A stretch of 64,000 nt of DNA from Aphrocallistes beatrix (GCA_963281255.1 OY725489.1:3844001-3908000), one strand, 5' to 3'. Numbered from the stretch's first letter, positions 45,097 to 56,699 are shown. Program-made: numbers and translations. The notes: generated from the letters alone by a model not told the origin.

Positions 45097-45482
45097 TTAT
45101 TAAAATCAACAAAAAGAAACGCGAGCATATATTTACCCCTACGTAATTAGAATAAAGTACAATATATAGTAGAGAATTCTTACTGGTTCAGAACATCAAG
45201 TCAGAAACTATGGTTTGGTAAAAATTTAAGTTTCAATTAGTATAAAATTTAATAAACGGGGGGGGGGGTTGGAATGAGCACGGGGTGTGGAATTTTTTCA
45301 AAAATTAATAATCGGGGGGCCGTTTATTCGGGCCTCTAGAGTATACACCCTTCATACCAAAATAAAGTTTATACTGTTAATAGTTTTCCTAAAATGAGCA
45401 AAATAAAAATATCACAAAATGATGTATCATCGTAGCAATTTAGGGCATATCAAAAATCGTGTACCGAAGTGCACATTTATAT
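45097..45482. other. No supported gene
   Basis: AT-rich, with a small inverted repeat of a G-run: AATAAACGGGGG at 45249 and its counterpart CCCGAATAAACGGCCCCCCG (complement at 45313-45334). An AT dinucleotide run begins at 45480. Confidence 0.4.
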
Positions 45483-45716
45483 TTATATATATATATATAT
45501 ATAAATTGCTCTATGATATCTTCCATATCTATATTTTGCTGTCCACTCTCTGTTTAAAGAAAGAGTTCCAAGATCTTCACGTCGTAAATCATCCATTGAA
45601 CTGCGTAAATATGTTTTAACCCTCTTCATACAGGAAAGTGATCTTTCATTTTTGCTGTGGTTATTGGGATGTTGCAAGCAATACAGGGTTTCATACATAG
45701 GGTGGTAGGGGGGCAT
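45483..45716 (-). pseudogene. hAT transposase dimerisation-domain fragment
   Basis: Minus-strand frame with NERSLSCMKRVKTYLRSSMD followed by DLGTLSLNREW, the C-terminal hAT dimerisation pattern (usually CERSFS...L...KTYLRS). The Glu of NERS is the third catalytic residue position. It ends in an AT microsatellite. No other part of the gene was found; a CCCCCC-type inverted repeat end (45695-45723) lies directly upstream. Confidence 0.65.
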
Positions 45717-45908
45717 TTGCCCCCCTTAGAAAACCATTTATACAACGAAGTTTTAATGTATTCAGTATCTAGCATAGATACAGCAAACTACCAAATACAC
45801 TAATGACTAATCTATCAAATCCACCTAAACAGCAATGCGTCTGGGTTTTCTGTTCCAAATGTCAACCATGTTTTCTTAGTAATCATTTTTTGATGAGATT
45901 TGCATCTT

Positions 45909-46278
45909 ACAAACGAGTTTCGCTTGCGCGGCGCGGCTGGCGGACGCGGGAGGATCCGTTCGGTCGACTGGAGTCACATTTGTTAATTATAATGGAGATA
46001 ACATCTCTAAATACTACGTCTATCCTACTGATTTATAATCTATATCGCACGAAAAATAATCAAATTTATAAATTTTTGATGGTAATATAATGGCTGAGTT
46101 ATGCTCAAATAACTGTATTGCTTAACTTTTAAAAATGTGACAATGATGTCATAATTCAATGATGAGTCGATGTTTTCGTCTGAGCTCAAAACTTACTAGA
46201 GATATAGCCAAAAGAATCCCACATGCCGAAAATCAGCTTTCTGTGTCTTTGCAGTTTCTTCGATCATTTCGTTATATT
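45909..46278 (-). mobile_element. Type A repeat, reverse
   Basis: Begins with the tail block (GTTTCGCTTGCGCGGCGCGG), middle CTCTAAATACTACGTCTATC, ends AGTTTCTTCGATCATTTCGT at about 46270. Head-to-head with the next copy. Confidence 0.75.
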
Positions 46279-46285
46279 TATTTCT

Positions 46286-47051
46286 GTAACGAATTGATTG
46301 AAGAAACTGCCGGGCGCAGAAAGCTGATTTTTGTCATCTTTTGGATATGGCTCCACTAAGTTCTGACCTCAGACGAAAATTTTGAGTCATCATGGAATTA
46401 TGACCTCATTTTCACATTTTATGTTTAGAAATGTCAGTTTTTCAACCATAACTCAACCATTCAAGTGATAGAAGGCTGAAGTTTTAATAGAATGTATATA
46501 CAGTAGAACGTCAGTTATCCGAACTTCAGTTATCCGAACACTTCAGTTATCCGAACCCCTTGGTTGACCAAACTACAATATACTGAATTTATAAATGATG
46601 CATCCTTGAGTTGAGGATTGAAAGTACTACCCTGCCATCATTTTATATACTATAAATAATACGTACATAGATCAATATGTATTTTATCCATATTCATCAT
46701 TATGACTAATTAGTACCACTGCCAACTTTTCTTAATTACATTACAACTTCAGTTATCCGAACCCCCTCGGTCCCGACCCGTTCGGATAACTGACGTCCTA
46801 CTGTATTAATATATCTTACATATGATGCAACCATTATCAGCAAAATGATAACGCTCTGTTATGACGTCATCATTACACACACACTACATTTTTGAAATTG
46901 ACAAATTCGATTATTTTTCTTGCGGTATCGATTGTAATAATAGTATAGACGTATTTAGCAATGTTCCATATAATTAATCAATGGTCCCCAGGCGCCCATA
47001 GGGCGCTTCCGGCGGAAACAAAGTGTCCGCAAGCAAGCGAATCGCGCTTGG
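46286..47051 (+). mobile_element. Type A repeat with nested MITE
   Basis: Starts TGTAACGAATTGATTGAAGA, ends with GGCGCCCATAGGGCGCTTCC and GCAAGCAAGCGAATCGCGCT. MITE inserted at 46501-46803. Tail-to-tail with the following copy. Confidence 0.85.
46501..46803. mobile_element. pogo/Tigger-type MITE
   Basis: 303 bp, ends CAGTAGAACGTCAGTTATCC and complement of CAGTAGGACGTCAGTTATCC, flanked by TA. TTATCCGAAC recurs several times near the left end. Confidence 0.9.
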
Positions 47052-47156
47052 ATATATATACTACAAGCGCGCTTCGCTTGCTTGCGCTGTGCGGCTGGCG
47101 GACACCTTGTATCCGCCGGAGGCTCTCTTCGGTCGCCTGGGGCACATTAGTTAATC

Positions 47157-48382
47157 TTAAGGTTGGTGTTTCCTTCCAGAACTAACTTTAAAAGTTTTCA
47201 TTATTTTCTCCTGAAATTTTTTGTGGAAACTATTCTCGATGAGTTATCTGCAAAAATACACTTTTCGGGAGCCCAAGAAGTACGAGAAAAATTGGTTTTT
47301 TCCCAAATGACCTAATTTATAGAGTACATTCAAGGAAACTTCAATGCCTTATGCCTCTTTTACTCAATTATTCTTGCACAAAATGGTTGAATAAAGAAAA
47401 TAATAGGAATAGAATTTTAAATTTTAACCCAAATAATTTTTTCTTTCAAATTTCGTTTATACAAAATTTAGAGGCATATTTTCGTAAGGAAAAATATTTT
47501 AACTTTTTTCCAAAGAAGAATATCAAAAATCTGTCTCTATCATTTTGTTCTACCTGACGAGATCTTTCTAAAACCGTCGAGTTTTTAACTCTACGACCTT
47601 TGTAACTAGAGATTCCTCCTTTGTAAAATGGATTTTTTAAAGTGTTAAAAATAGGCTACAAAGCAATTTTCTTCGGAAAGGTTTGATTTCCATTAGTTTT
47701 TACTGTATTCTGATAATAAATAACATCAAAACATCCTAAATCAACAACTTATAGTAGTACTTGACTTCAAAATATGACATATCAAATATTTTCACATCAT
47801 GACACATTCAAAAGTGTGAAAAGTTGACAGTTAACACTGGTGGCCCAAAAATGACCATGTCTGATGGTTTCCGCCGAAATCGCATACCAATAACTTTATT
47901 TGACTATGCCATGCCGTTATTTTAATACAGAATTCGTACTCAGCACTAAATTTCCAGCAATTTGATATATATATTGACCATATTTGGAAATATTTTTCGT
48001 TGCCTTTTCCTAGCAACGGTCAGGAATGTTAAAAAATTCCTGGCCGTTGCTAGGCACGGCCAAACAAAAATGTTTCCATATATGGTCAATATATATATCA
48101 AATTGCTGGAAATCTAGTGCTGAGCATGAATTCAGCATTAAAAAGATGACCTGGCACTGTTAAAAGAAGTTATTGCTGTGGGACATTTCGCATTTAAAAT
48201 GTGTCGTTTTTAGTGCGACACCAGGTGATACAAGTGGCTCAAAGTGGTGAAATATTGGGGCTGGAGTTATAAAATTCGGAAATATTGTTTAGAACCCCTA
48301 TAAGGATCTAAAAATGATAAAAAAGCAATTTGGGCACATTATTAATAAAAAACAAGTTTCGCATGGGAAACACCAACCTTAA
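47157..48382. mobile_element. Second TTAA-flanked element family (GGTTGGTGTTTCC ends)
   Basis: TTAA at 47157-47160 and 48379-48382, with 13-base inverted repeat GGTTGGTGTTTCC. 1.2 kb, no credible gene (the Lys/Asn-rich frame at 47351-47557 is not convincing). Contains a large palindrome at 47930-48137. Confidence 0.85.
47930..48137. repeat. ~200-bp near-perfect palindrome
   Basis: Arms include ATTTCCAGCAATTTGATATA and its complement at about 48090, and CTAGCAACGG(T/C)CAGGAAT around the centre near 48033. Could extrude a cruciform. Confidence 0.85.
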
Positions 48383-48795
48383 GGGAGATAGCATCTCTAA
48401 ATACGTCTGTCCTACTGTTATAATCGTTATCGCACCAATGTCACCAAATTAGTAAATTTTCAAACTTTGATGCGTAATGATGACGTCATAACAGAGTGAT
48501 GAGTCTTTTTTGATGATAGTTACATCATATGTGAGGTATGTTAGTATACAGATTCAATTAAAATTTCAGCCTTCTATCTCCTATAACCGCTGAGTTATGC
48601 TCGAATTACTGTTTTGTTTAACTTTTAAAAATGTAACAATGACGTCATAATTCCATGATGATTCGACAATTTGCTCCGAGCTCAGAATTTACTGGAGCCA
48701 TAGCCAAAAGACTCCTATATGCCAAAAATCAGCTTTCTGGGTCTGACAGTTTCTTCAATAAATTCGTTACAGATAGATAGATATCTTTACTAATA

Positions 48796-49977
48796 TTAAA
48801 ACTCGATTAATGTATATTTATTTATATACAGGCAGCCCTCGCCGTTCGCGGGTTTGCCATTCGCGGAAATTTTTTTGAGTCTTGTTTTGCTATTCGCGAC
48901 TCGTTCCCTCGATTATTCGCGGTTTTCGTTACTCTCTTCAGTGGTATCATGGGCTACCATTAGTCCATAACCTTATACGTATCTCCATATTATCCTGGCA
49001 ATAGCATTTACTGTTTCTATTGTTCTATACTAATACTAGACTCTATTGTTTCTACGTATACTTATAATTTTCTACTAAATAATTACATCATGCCTAAGAG
49101 GAAGTTGGTTGGTGATTGTAAGGCTAGACTTTACTATTTAGGTATGGTAGTTAGGTTTGCTACTAGGGGACCTATATCTTTCATTTATCACTTCATTTAT
49201 TATTACCATTTCACTTGTGCCAGTGTTTGTATCAGTATTACAGCTTAACTATTGGATCAATAACGTATTTAGCAAATTGTATCTAGCGTCGTTTTTATAA
49301 TCTAGGAACGTAACCCCACGATTCTCATTGAACTAACGTCTTGCCGTTCGCGATTTTACCATTCGCGGCAATTCTCAGGAACGTAACCCCCGCGAAAGGC
49401 GAGGGATACCTGTATATATTATATATCTGTAACGAATTGATTTAAGAAACTGCCAGGCCCAGAAAGCTGATTTTTGGCATGTGGGAGTATTTTGGCTATG
49501 ACTCCAGTAAGTTCTGAGCTCAGAACAAAATATCGACTCATCATGGAATTATGACGTCATTGTCACATTTTTAAAAGTTGTGCAATAGTTATTCGAGCAT
49601 AACTCAGCCATTATGGGAGATAGAATGCTGAAATTTTAATAGAATCTGTATACTAACATACCTCACATATGATGCAACTATCATCAAAAATGATTACTCA
49701 TCACTTTGTTATGACGTCATCATTACTCATCAAAATTTTAAAATTGACAAATTGAGTAATTTTTCGAGTGATATCGATTATAACAGTAGGACAGACGTAT
49801 TTAGAGATGTTATCTCCCTTATAATTTACTAATGTGACCCCAGGCGACCAAAGGGAGCCTCCGGCGGACACAAAGTGTCCGCCAGCCGCGTAGCGCAAGC
49901 AAGCGAGGCGCGTTTGTATATATACATTATAAACGTACACACGCAAACAAACATTTATCGAGTTTTAATAGTAAGGA
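48796..49977 (+). mobile_element. Type A repeat, complete, with nested MITE
   Basis: Begins TAATATTAAAACTCGATTAA, runs through the full middle, GC tail at 49841-49916 (GGCGGACACAAAGTGTCCGC, AGCGCAAGCAAGCGAGGCGC). It ends ATTTATCGAGTTTTAATAGT, the complement of its start. The MITE at 48829-49412 lies just inside the left end. Best copy for defining the family's ends. Confidence 0.88.
48829..49412. mobile_element. pogo/Tigger-type MITE, 584 bp
   Basis: Ends CAGGCAGCCCTCGCCGTTCG and complement of CAGGTATCCCTCGCCTTTCG, flanked by TA. Inside at 49090 is ATG with MPKRKLVGDCKARLYYL, perhaps the start of a lost transposase. Confidence 0.88.
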
Positions 49978-49981
49978 TATA

Positions 49982-50169
49982 CAGTTGACTCCGCTTAATA
50001 GGGCCACATCGGTCAGAGGACATTTTGCCACGATTAAGCAGAGGACCCTATTAACCGAAAATATTTTGTATTAGCTTCTATGTGTGAGAGCTATTCCGGT
50101 CCTGTCAAAAGTGGCCCGATTAAGCGGCTGACCCGATTGAACAGTGGCTCTATTAAGCGGAGTCGACTG
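49982..50169. mobile_element. pogo/Tigger-type MITE, 188 bp
   Basis: Ends CAGTTGACTCCGCTTAATAG and complement of CAGTCGACTCCGCTTAATAG, flanked by TA. A partial relative is at 57986-58055. Confidence 0.9.
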
Positions 50170-50225
50170 TATATAAACATTGATCGAGTTTTATTGTAGC
50201 GATGTGTATATCAATATATCTTATT

Positions 50226-50377
50226 AATGTTAAACTTTAGGTGGTTATCTCAAAAAAAATAAAAAAATAACCGTCCAAATAGTGCCAGATGGTAGACCGA
50301 TCAGTAATACAATGAAATTAGCAATAAAAAAAGTTTTTTTTACACCAGGCAAGGTTTTTCGAGTGCGGTATCCTTAA
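50226..50377 (+). mobile_element. TTAA-flanked element, copy 4 (3' end only)
   Basis: Matches the last ~160 bases of copy 1 (CCGTCCAAATAGTG, GACCGATCAGTAATACAATG), ends TTTTCGAGTGCGGTATCC then TTAA. Confidence 0.85.
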
Positions 50378-50394
50378 TGTGTATGTGTATATAT

Positions 50395-50862
50395 ATGTAT
50401 ATCTCTGTAACGAATTGATTGAAGGTACTGTCTTGCACAAAATGCCGATTTTGGGCTTGTTGGACTATTTTGGCTATGGCTCCGCTAGTTTCAGCCTAAA
50501 ATGTCGACTCATCATGAAATTATGGCGCCATTCTCACCTTTCTATAATTACAAATTTTAATTTTTGACTATAACGCCATTTTAGGTGCTATCATAAAACT
50601 GAAATTCTAGTCGACTGTGCATATTAACACACTTCACATATAATCCAGCTATCATCTTTAAATGATGACTAATCATTCCAGTATGACGTCTTCATTACGC
50701 AAAGATTTGAAAATTAACTAATTTTGTGATTTTTTTGAGTAATATCGATTATATAATACCGACTTAGTTATAGTTGTTATCTCCTTATAATTATTCCATG
50801 TGTACCTTGGCGTTCAAAGGGCGCCTCTGCCGGACACTTTGTCTCTCCCTGCCGCGCAGATC
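50395..50862 (+). mobile_element. Type A repeat, diverged, tail cut off
   Basis: Starts CTCTGTAACGAATTGATTGA. The tail is recognisable to TGCCGCGCAG at about 50860, where the hAT-bearing segment begins and the remaining CAAGCAAGCG block is missing. Confidence 0.75.
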
Positions 50863-50877
50863 ATTCGGTGACTCTAT

Positions 50878-52987
50878 TCATTTGGTGTCATTCGGTGACT
50901 CTATTGCTATCTTCATAATATCAGACAGGTTGTCTACTGACAACTGGTTCCTTAATCTTGTCTTTATTAGTTTCATCTGTGAGAAACTCCCCTCCACAGA
51001 TGCAGTGCTCAGAGGAAGAGGAAGGCAAATTTCTCCCAACTTGCTTAAATTTGGACACAATGCTCTAAGTGTATCGTTGGTCACTAGTTCCTTTAGTTGA
51101 CTAGTCGTGTCGTCCTTTCGTGAAATAGCAAGAAAGTTCTTGTATGTTGTCCACTCTGAATGAACATCACTCGAAATGATCGCTTCGCATGTACAATATT
51201 CACCACTTAATATTTCAGCAGGCTTCTCTGTACCATAATGAGCAAGGAGCACTTCAACTGGGTCTTTTCCATACGAGCATAATTCAGTGGATTCAATATT
51301 TGTGAACTTTATAGGATTAAATAGGCAAAAAGCAGACACAACATTGGCAGATGATACGAAACGGCTCACAATATTATCCCGAAGATCACAAATGAGAGGC
51401 TCTGCTACTGTATTCAAAAAGGTAGATATACTTGACTCAGTAATTACAGTACCTATTGCAGCCTCTAGATTACTACTTAAATCTTGTAAGTCCAATATCC
51501 ACTTAGCTGAAGGCTGTACACATTCGTCAATTGTTAGAAGAGTGGCATTTACTAGACATGAAATAGCAGAGAAATCAAGATTCTTGGCCTGAAGGGCTTT
51601 ACTAAGGTTAGCAACTAGAGGAAGTACATTTTCTAAGAGATAAACTGCTTCTATGGTGTTTGCCTTACAAAGGGCCTTATAGATGCCAAGTGCCTCTGGT
51701 TCGTGTGTTTCTTCGTAGATATGATCTAGAGTAAGAACAATGACAGGATAGATTGATTTCACCGCTTTCACGCATCTTTCATGTGTTAGCCAGCGTGTAT
51801 CTGAAGGCTGCAGAACCTTTAATTCTGGGAGGTTCAGCACCTGTTGTTTTTCTTTCAAAGATTCCGTACGTTTGGGGGAATAATGAAAGTATTTCCACTT
51901 TGTACACATTTTTAATACCTTTAGTTTCATTCGCTGCCTGAACGCAGGCCAACTGCAAACGATGACAGTGACAGTGTACGTACAAGGCATGAGGAGATAG
52001 CATTTTCAGACGAGTCTGTACTCCACTTTTCTTTCCTGAAAAAGTCACCGCACCGTCAAAGCCCATACCGATTAATCGGGTGAGTGTGATCTGCTTGTTT
52101 TTCAAACAGGCAATTAAAGCTCCTGTGATTGTTTCTGCATTAGCTCTCTTGAAAGGAAGAATATCTAAGAAATGCTCAACTGGCAGGCCATTCTCCACCC
52201 AACGATAATAGATGGAGAGTTCCTCCAATGTAGAAACATCGGTACATTCGTTTGTCATTATACTGTAAAAATTGCACTGCCTGATATGACCCATTAGCGA
52301 CTCGTCAACCCACTTTCCAAGCGCCTGCACGAATTCAACTACAATGAACTTCGACAGGTAAGTGGCATTCCTTGCTGCATTCTCTGTGAAATACTTGAGA
52401 TCTTGTGCTCTGCAATTCGAAATGAGCTTGACCAGATCCTCATAAACCGCAGTGTGAGGGATGTGGTGGCGTACAAGAAAGTGTGTGCTGCGAATTAGGA
52501 TATTTATTATCATCCTGTTCTTCACCCTCACACTCTCTCCTATCTGCTGAAACTGCTGTATGATAGTCCCTTGAACTTGAGCTTCACTTCCAGCCATCTC
52601 AATTTGGCATGCACCTTTAAGTTGGTTACTTTGAGCATGTATTTTCATCTTCTCCAATGCGTTCTTCCAGTTATTGAATGGTATTGTAACCCAGACACCT
52701 TTTGCCTTTTGTCCATGTCTCCTACTCCATGTATTGCATATTCTGCAAAAGGCACCCTGATCCTCTTCACTATACTCCGACCATGCATATAACTTCTCCC
52801 ACTGTTTATTGTACTTCCTTTTTGCCTTTCTTCTCGGCACTGATATTTCCGAATCAAGTCGAATCATTTTATTATTGGGGACATCAATCCTGTCATCTTC
52901 ATTGCCACTAGAACTAGAGGCAGTGTCTCTTTCTATTCTACCTGATTCACGAGATGAATCAAAAAATCCCCTAATATAATGTGCCAT
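50878..52987 (-). pseudogene. hAT transposase (ZMYM/ZNF862-like), near full length, one frameshift
   Basis: About 700 codons on the minus strand in two frames, 52987-51900 and 51905-50878, overlapping at a single 1-base shift near 51905 (NVYK to TKWKYF). Order: basic leader; TTF/BED-like finger with FCRICNTWSRRHG and NNWKNALEKMKIHA (residues ~85-125); catalytic core with TNECTDVS (Asp), MGFDGAVTFSGKKSG (Asp) and HCHCHRLQLACVQA; then LQPSDTRWLTHERCVKAV; and C-terminal dimerisation block with LPLSTASVEGSFSQMKLIKT (Glu). All catalytic positions are kept. Some members of this group are domesticated. The frameshift could be a recent mutation or a sequence error. Inverted repeats were not located; the left side abuts a truncated type A repeat. 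Confidence 0.9.
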
Positions 52988-53714
52988 GACTAACTCGAGT
53001 CAAATAAAGTGAATATATGTAAATACTTGTTTAAGGTAAGCATAATTAGAGAACAACAGTGACAGTTTGTGTACGTACAAATAACCGATGTTCTAAGTAT
53101 TGAGTCGCTATTCAATGATCAACTAGGTATCACAGAAGTATACCTTTTTACAATAAATTAACAACTTCAACTTGATGCATAAAATGAAGAGATGTGAATT
53201 AGTACCTGCCCTCCTTAAATATTTAGATATCCCAGATAACACACCTTGTATGCAAATCCTGTATGAAACACTGGCTTGCATCAAGTTTAAGGATCTAATC
53301 AGTGGCGAAGAGGGTGTCCTAAGCGTCCCAAAGGATTTCTGTGGCAATGCCGTAGCATTTCCCATGTAGGGAATCACATACGGAATTCCCATAAAATTTC
53401 CCATATCAGGCACCCCTAGGCCCTGACTAGCAGTGGTCTATTTGAGCCCTTCATAGGGAGTGGTATTTCCTGATCAGATAGAGCTATAAAATGTATTATT
53501 TACTTATCGGTTATCCATACCTAGTAATTAATTAGTGAACTCAAAATATGTGTATGGCTTCGTTATCGATGGACTCTTTCTGGGCCGTTAATAGAACAGG
53601 CCTAACTACAAATTGTGAATTCGGGATATTATTTATCCACACTTGACTGTTATCTGAATCCAAAATGGAGAGTAATTTAAACGCGAATAGGATATAGTTT
53701 TTTGTGTTGGATAT
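52988..53714. other. No supported gene
   Basis: Upstream flank of the hAT gene. CAGTGGCGAAGAGGGTG at 53302 resembles a hAT end but points away from the gene, and no partner was seen. The 53172-53369 plus frame lacks recognisable motifs. Confidence 0.4.
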
Positions 53715-54155
53715 TTAGTTTAATTCATATTGATTGTAAATTTGATGGCACCCTGAGCCATCAAGGCCGTCGGCAATTTTGATGGTTAAAGGAAATTGGG
53801 AATCCGAAAGTGAAAGCAGTGTTTCGAATAGGCGTATTAAACTATGATGCAGAATGCTTTTATAAAAAACCGCAATGCCGATCGCTACCTTTATCTCATT
53901 ATGCACGAATACTAACTCATTAGTTAGGCTGACATTATGGCGATATTGTGCTAGTTTAGAATAGAATGGGAATATGATGTTTTCAGATTTACAAAGACGT
54001 TTAAAGTTGGTATATTTTCGCCTTCCTATTTCAAGGAGGTCAAGCATGAATGTTGACTTATCAATAGGCATGGGATTGATTTCATTAGCAAATGACCCCT
54101 TGGCTATGATTTGTTTGCAAACACTAGAAGTGGTTACATCTTTAGAGATTAGATA
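53715..54155 (-). pseudogene. Possible RAG1/Transib-like transposase fragment
   Basis: About 146 codons open on the minus strand without a starting Met at the left edge (SYLISKDVTTSSVCKQII ...), continuing LEIGRRKYTNFKRLC, FPFYSKLAQYRHNVS, and LTIKIADGLDGSGCHQIYNQ before a stop. The D-G-x-D-G-S-G-x-H-x-x-Y-x-Q motif after a hydrophobic strand resembles the first catalytic Asp region of Transib/RAG1-type transposases as I recall them. The rest of the protein was not found. Either a relic of such an element or one exon of an unrecognised gene. The family call is tentative; that it is a real coding relic is more secure. Confidence 0.4.
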
Positions 54156-54877
54156 TGAGCATTAGAGCGTAGGTGGCAAATATTTTCGGATCTAATTATT
54201 CTTTGACAGCGAAAGAGTCGAATAAATTTAAAAGCGGATTCCTCTTATAAATCCTTCCTTGCCACAACCCGTGAGCTTGTCCTCTCTACAACCGGAACAT
54301 TCCACCCCTTTGTGCGCAATTCATTAACATTTCCGACCTGTACCAATCTGTATTTCGCGCTAGATCTGACTTTACTCTGCTTTTCGCAGTATCGATAAAT
54401 CCACAAATCATCTCATCATCTATCCCTGGATAGATGCTGTTCTGGAAAACAGTATATTTTCAAAGACACCTCACTGCTTCCAAATGGTTAATCTCTACTG
54501 ATGCATGACTGTTATTTAACAGTTCACCCTACTGTTGCCTAGTCATGACAACCTCAATGTTTTAACTTTCGATAGTTTTGTTTTTATATGTGTGGTATTC
54601 TAAATACATTGTGCACCAAATAATTTGTTATTGATATAACTTGCTACTTAACTAGATCATACTATAGCATGACATAATTTATCAATACTCTCTTTCTCAT
54701 TGATGATTTGATGTGTTTAAGCAAATGTAATTCCTAACGCTTTACACATTTACAGTATTTATGGAAGTGAAATTATTAGGATAAAATACTCATTTGAAAG
54801 TGTAATATTACTGACCCATAAAATACAATATAACATCCACGTTAAGTAAACAAATGTCTTCGTCATGATATGATTAG
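54156..54877. other. No supported feature
   Basis: AT-rich; nothing recognised. Confidence 0.4.
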
Positions 54878-55025
54878 GATATTCGGACTTTTCTATGTAA
54901 GGGATATTCGGACATTTTTTTATGAATGGGATATTCGGACATTCACAATATGCATGGGATAGTCGATAAATGTGAACGGGATTTTCGGACATGTGATGGG
55001 ATATTCGGACAATGTGATGGGATAG
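54878..55025. repeat. GGGATATTCGGACA minisatellite
   Basis: About seven degenerate copies of GGATATTCGGAC(A) at shrinking spacing (27, 28, 22, then 20-21 bases). Followed by an AT run and a type A repeat. Confidence 0.85.
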
Positions 55026-55058
55026 TTGGAAATTTTCTATATATATATATATATATAT

Positions 55059-55553
55059 ACAATCATCGAGTTTTAATAGTAAGGATATATGTAACGAATT
55101 GATTGAAGAAACTGCCGGTTACTTAAAGCTGATTTGTGGCATGTGGGAGTCTTTTGGCTATGGCTCCACTAAGTTCTGAGCTCAGACGAAAATGTCGCCT
55201 CATCATGGAATTATGACGTCACCGTCACCATTTTAATAGTTAGAAATTTCAGTTTTTCGATTATAACCCAGTCATTTTAGTTGAAAGAAGACTGAAATGT
55301 TAATATAATGTGTAAATTAATATACCTCACATATGTTGCAACTATTATCAACGAATGATGACTCATCACTCTGTTAAGACGTCATCATTACGCATCAAAA
55401 ATTTACAAATTTACAAATTTTTCGTGTAATACCGATTAAAATAGTAGGACAGACGCATTTAGAGATGTTATCTTCCTTATAATTAATCACTGTAGCCTCA
55501 GGCGGACACAAGTGTCCGCCAGCCGCGCAGCGCAAGCAAGCGAAGCGCGCTTG
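55059..55553 (+). mobile_element. Type A repeat
   Basis: Preceded by ATCGAGTTTTAATAGTAAGG (a terminal motif normally at the far end), then ATGTAACGAATTGATTGAAG. The tail has GGCGGACACAAGTGTCCGCC and GCAAGCAAGCGAAGCGCGCT. The GGCGCC hairpin is missing. Confidence 0.85.
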
Positions 55554-56699
55554 TGTACTACTAATAATCCTGAATAGTTAACAAGAAGCAATAGTTAAAA
55601 AATGATCAATGTTTCTTGTAAGCCAAAGTTACCCACAAGAGTCAGAGTTTAGTATTTCCGAATTCACCCAAAACAAGTATAGACATAAATTAATACGTAT
55701 GTCTAAATTGATCTTTTTCTTATATATTTATTTTTCTGGCACAACACGCATAGTACTACTAATGCTGTCGAATTTCGGAAGTTTACTTTTATATATAATC
55801 AGTCATAAATGTATTTTTGAAGCATGGGTTTATTCGGTTAGGTTCTAAGTTAATTAAATCGTGAATTATCAATGAATTACTCAATATTTGATATTTCGCT
55901 TAGGGACTGAGCAATGTTAGAGTTATATAACACGAGCAACCTTATAACCATTTTTGGGCATAAAATCTGCACTAATGTTTGATATTTTGAATACTTCATT
56001 AATTGAATAATTCATAATTCTTCATCATCTTTCAATGAATTAGTTAACTTAGGATATCATCTTTGTTGAAAAATCTCAATATGTTTGAAGTATTATAAAT
56101 TTTCAAGTTAAGTCCCAAGTATAGACTTTGTATTCATTCTGTTCCCCTATTAGCAACCTTTGTGTTGGCAAAATTCGAGTTGCTAATCAGCGAATTCACT
56201 AGATGTAATAATGTGGGTGAATTACCTCTAGAGTTCGAAGTAGCACAAAAAAATGTTACTCTTGCCATTTAATTATTTTCCAGATGAGTATTTCAGTTTT
56301 AAATACAAGGCAGAGCAAATTTATTCATGCCTATGTTTTGTTATTTATACTTCGCACAACTTTATATCATCATTGCATGAGTCCTTGATCCAATAAATCA
56401 CTCAAAAAAAGGAGACAAGATCTCTCCCTGGCCTCAACAAATGATGTTTACAATTCATGACTCCTGCCCAACATGGTGAGTATTAATATCCTATTTTGTA
56501 TCGTGTTGATTGTTTGTATGGTTACGAATATATTGATTCGTCATGATTTTTTTCGTTATGCTATAGGTAACCTATGACTTATATGGTTATAATTATAGGT
56601 GATCTACGTATGATCCTATATAAAGTATAAATAGTTATGTCCGATCATCATTTTTCTACTAAGGTTGATATCTCACGAGTATGCAAAAATAGAAGTATA
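55554..56699. other. No supported feature
   Basis: AT-rich, about 1.1 kb. No coding relic or repeat end recognised; the frame at 55609-55848 looks like chance. Confidence 0.45.

Larger units (their letters stand above)
47063..48795 (-). mobile_element. Type A repeat, reverse, with nested TTAA element
   Basis: Tail CAAGCGCGCTTCGCTTGCTT at 47063, interrupted at 47157-48382, resumes GGGAGATAGCATCTCTAAAT. Ends with AATTCGTTACAG and the ACTAATATTAAAACTCGAT region. Confidence 0.85.

Noticed and set aside
45249..45334. G-run inverted repeat as a MITE
   Set aside because: Too short and no target duplication recognised; left as an unclassified inverted repeat.
47351..47557. 68-codon Lys/Asn/Phe-rich frame
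   Set aside because: Composition explained by AT-rich sequence; inside a non-coding TTAA element.
53172..53369. 65-codon plus-strand frame upstream of the hAT gene
   Set aside because: Reads like protein in places, but no motif, and it overlaps an unexplained opposite frame; insufficient support.
53302..53440. CAGTGGCGAAG motif as the end of the 50.9-53.0 kb hAT element
   Set aside because: Orientation is wrong for that element and no 8-bp duplication or partner end could be found.
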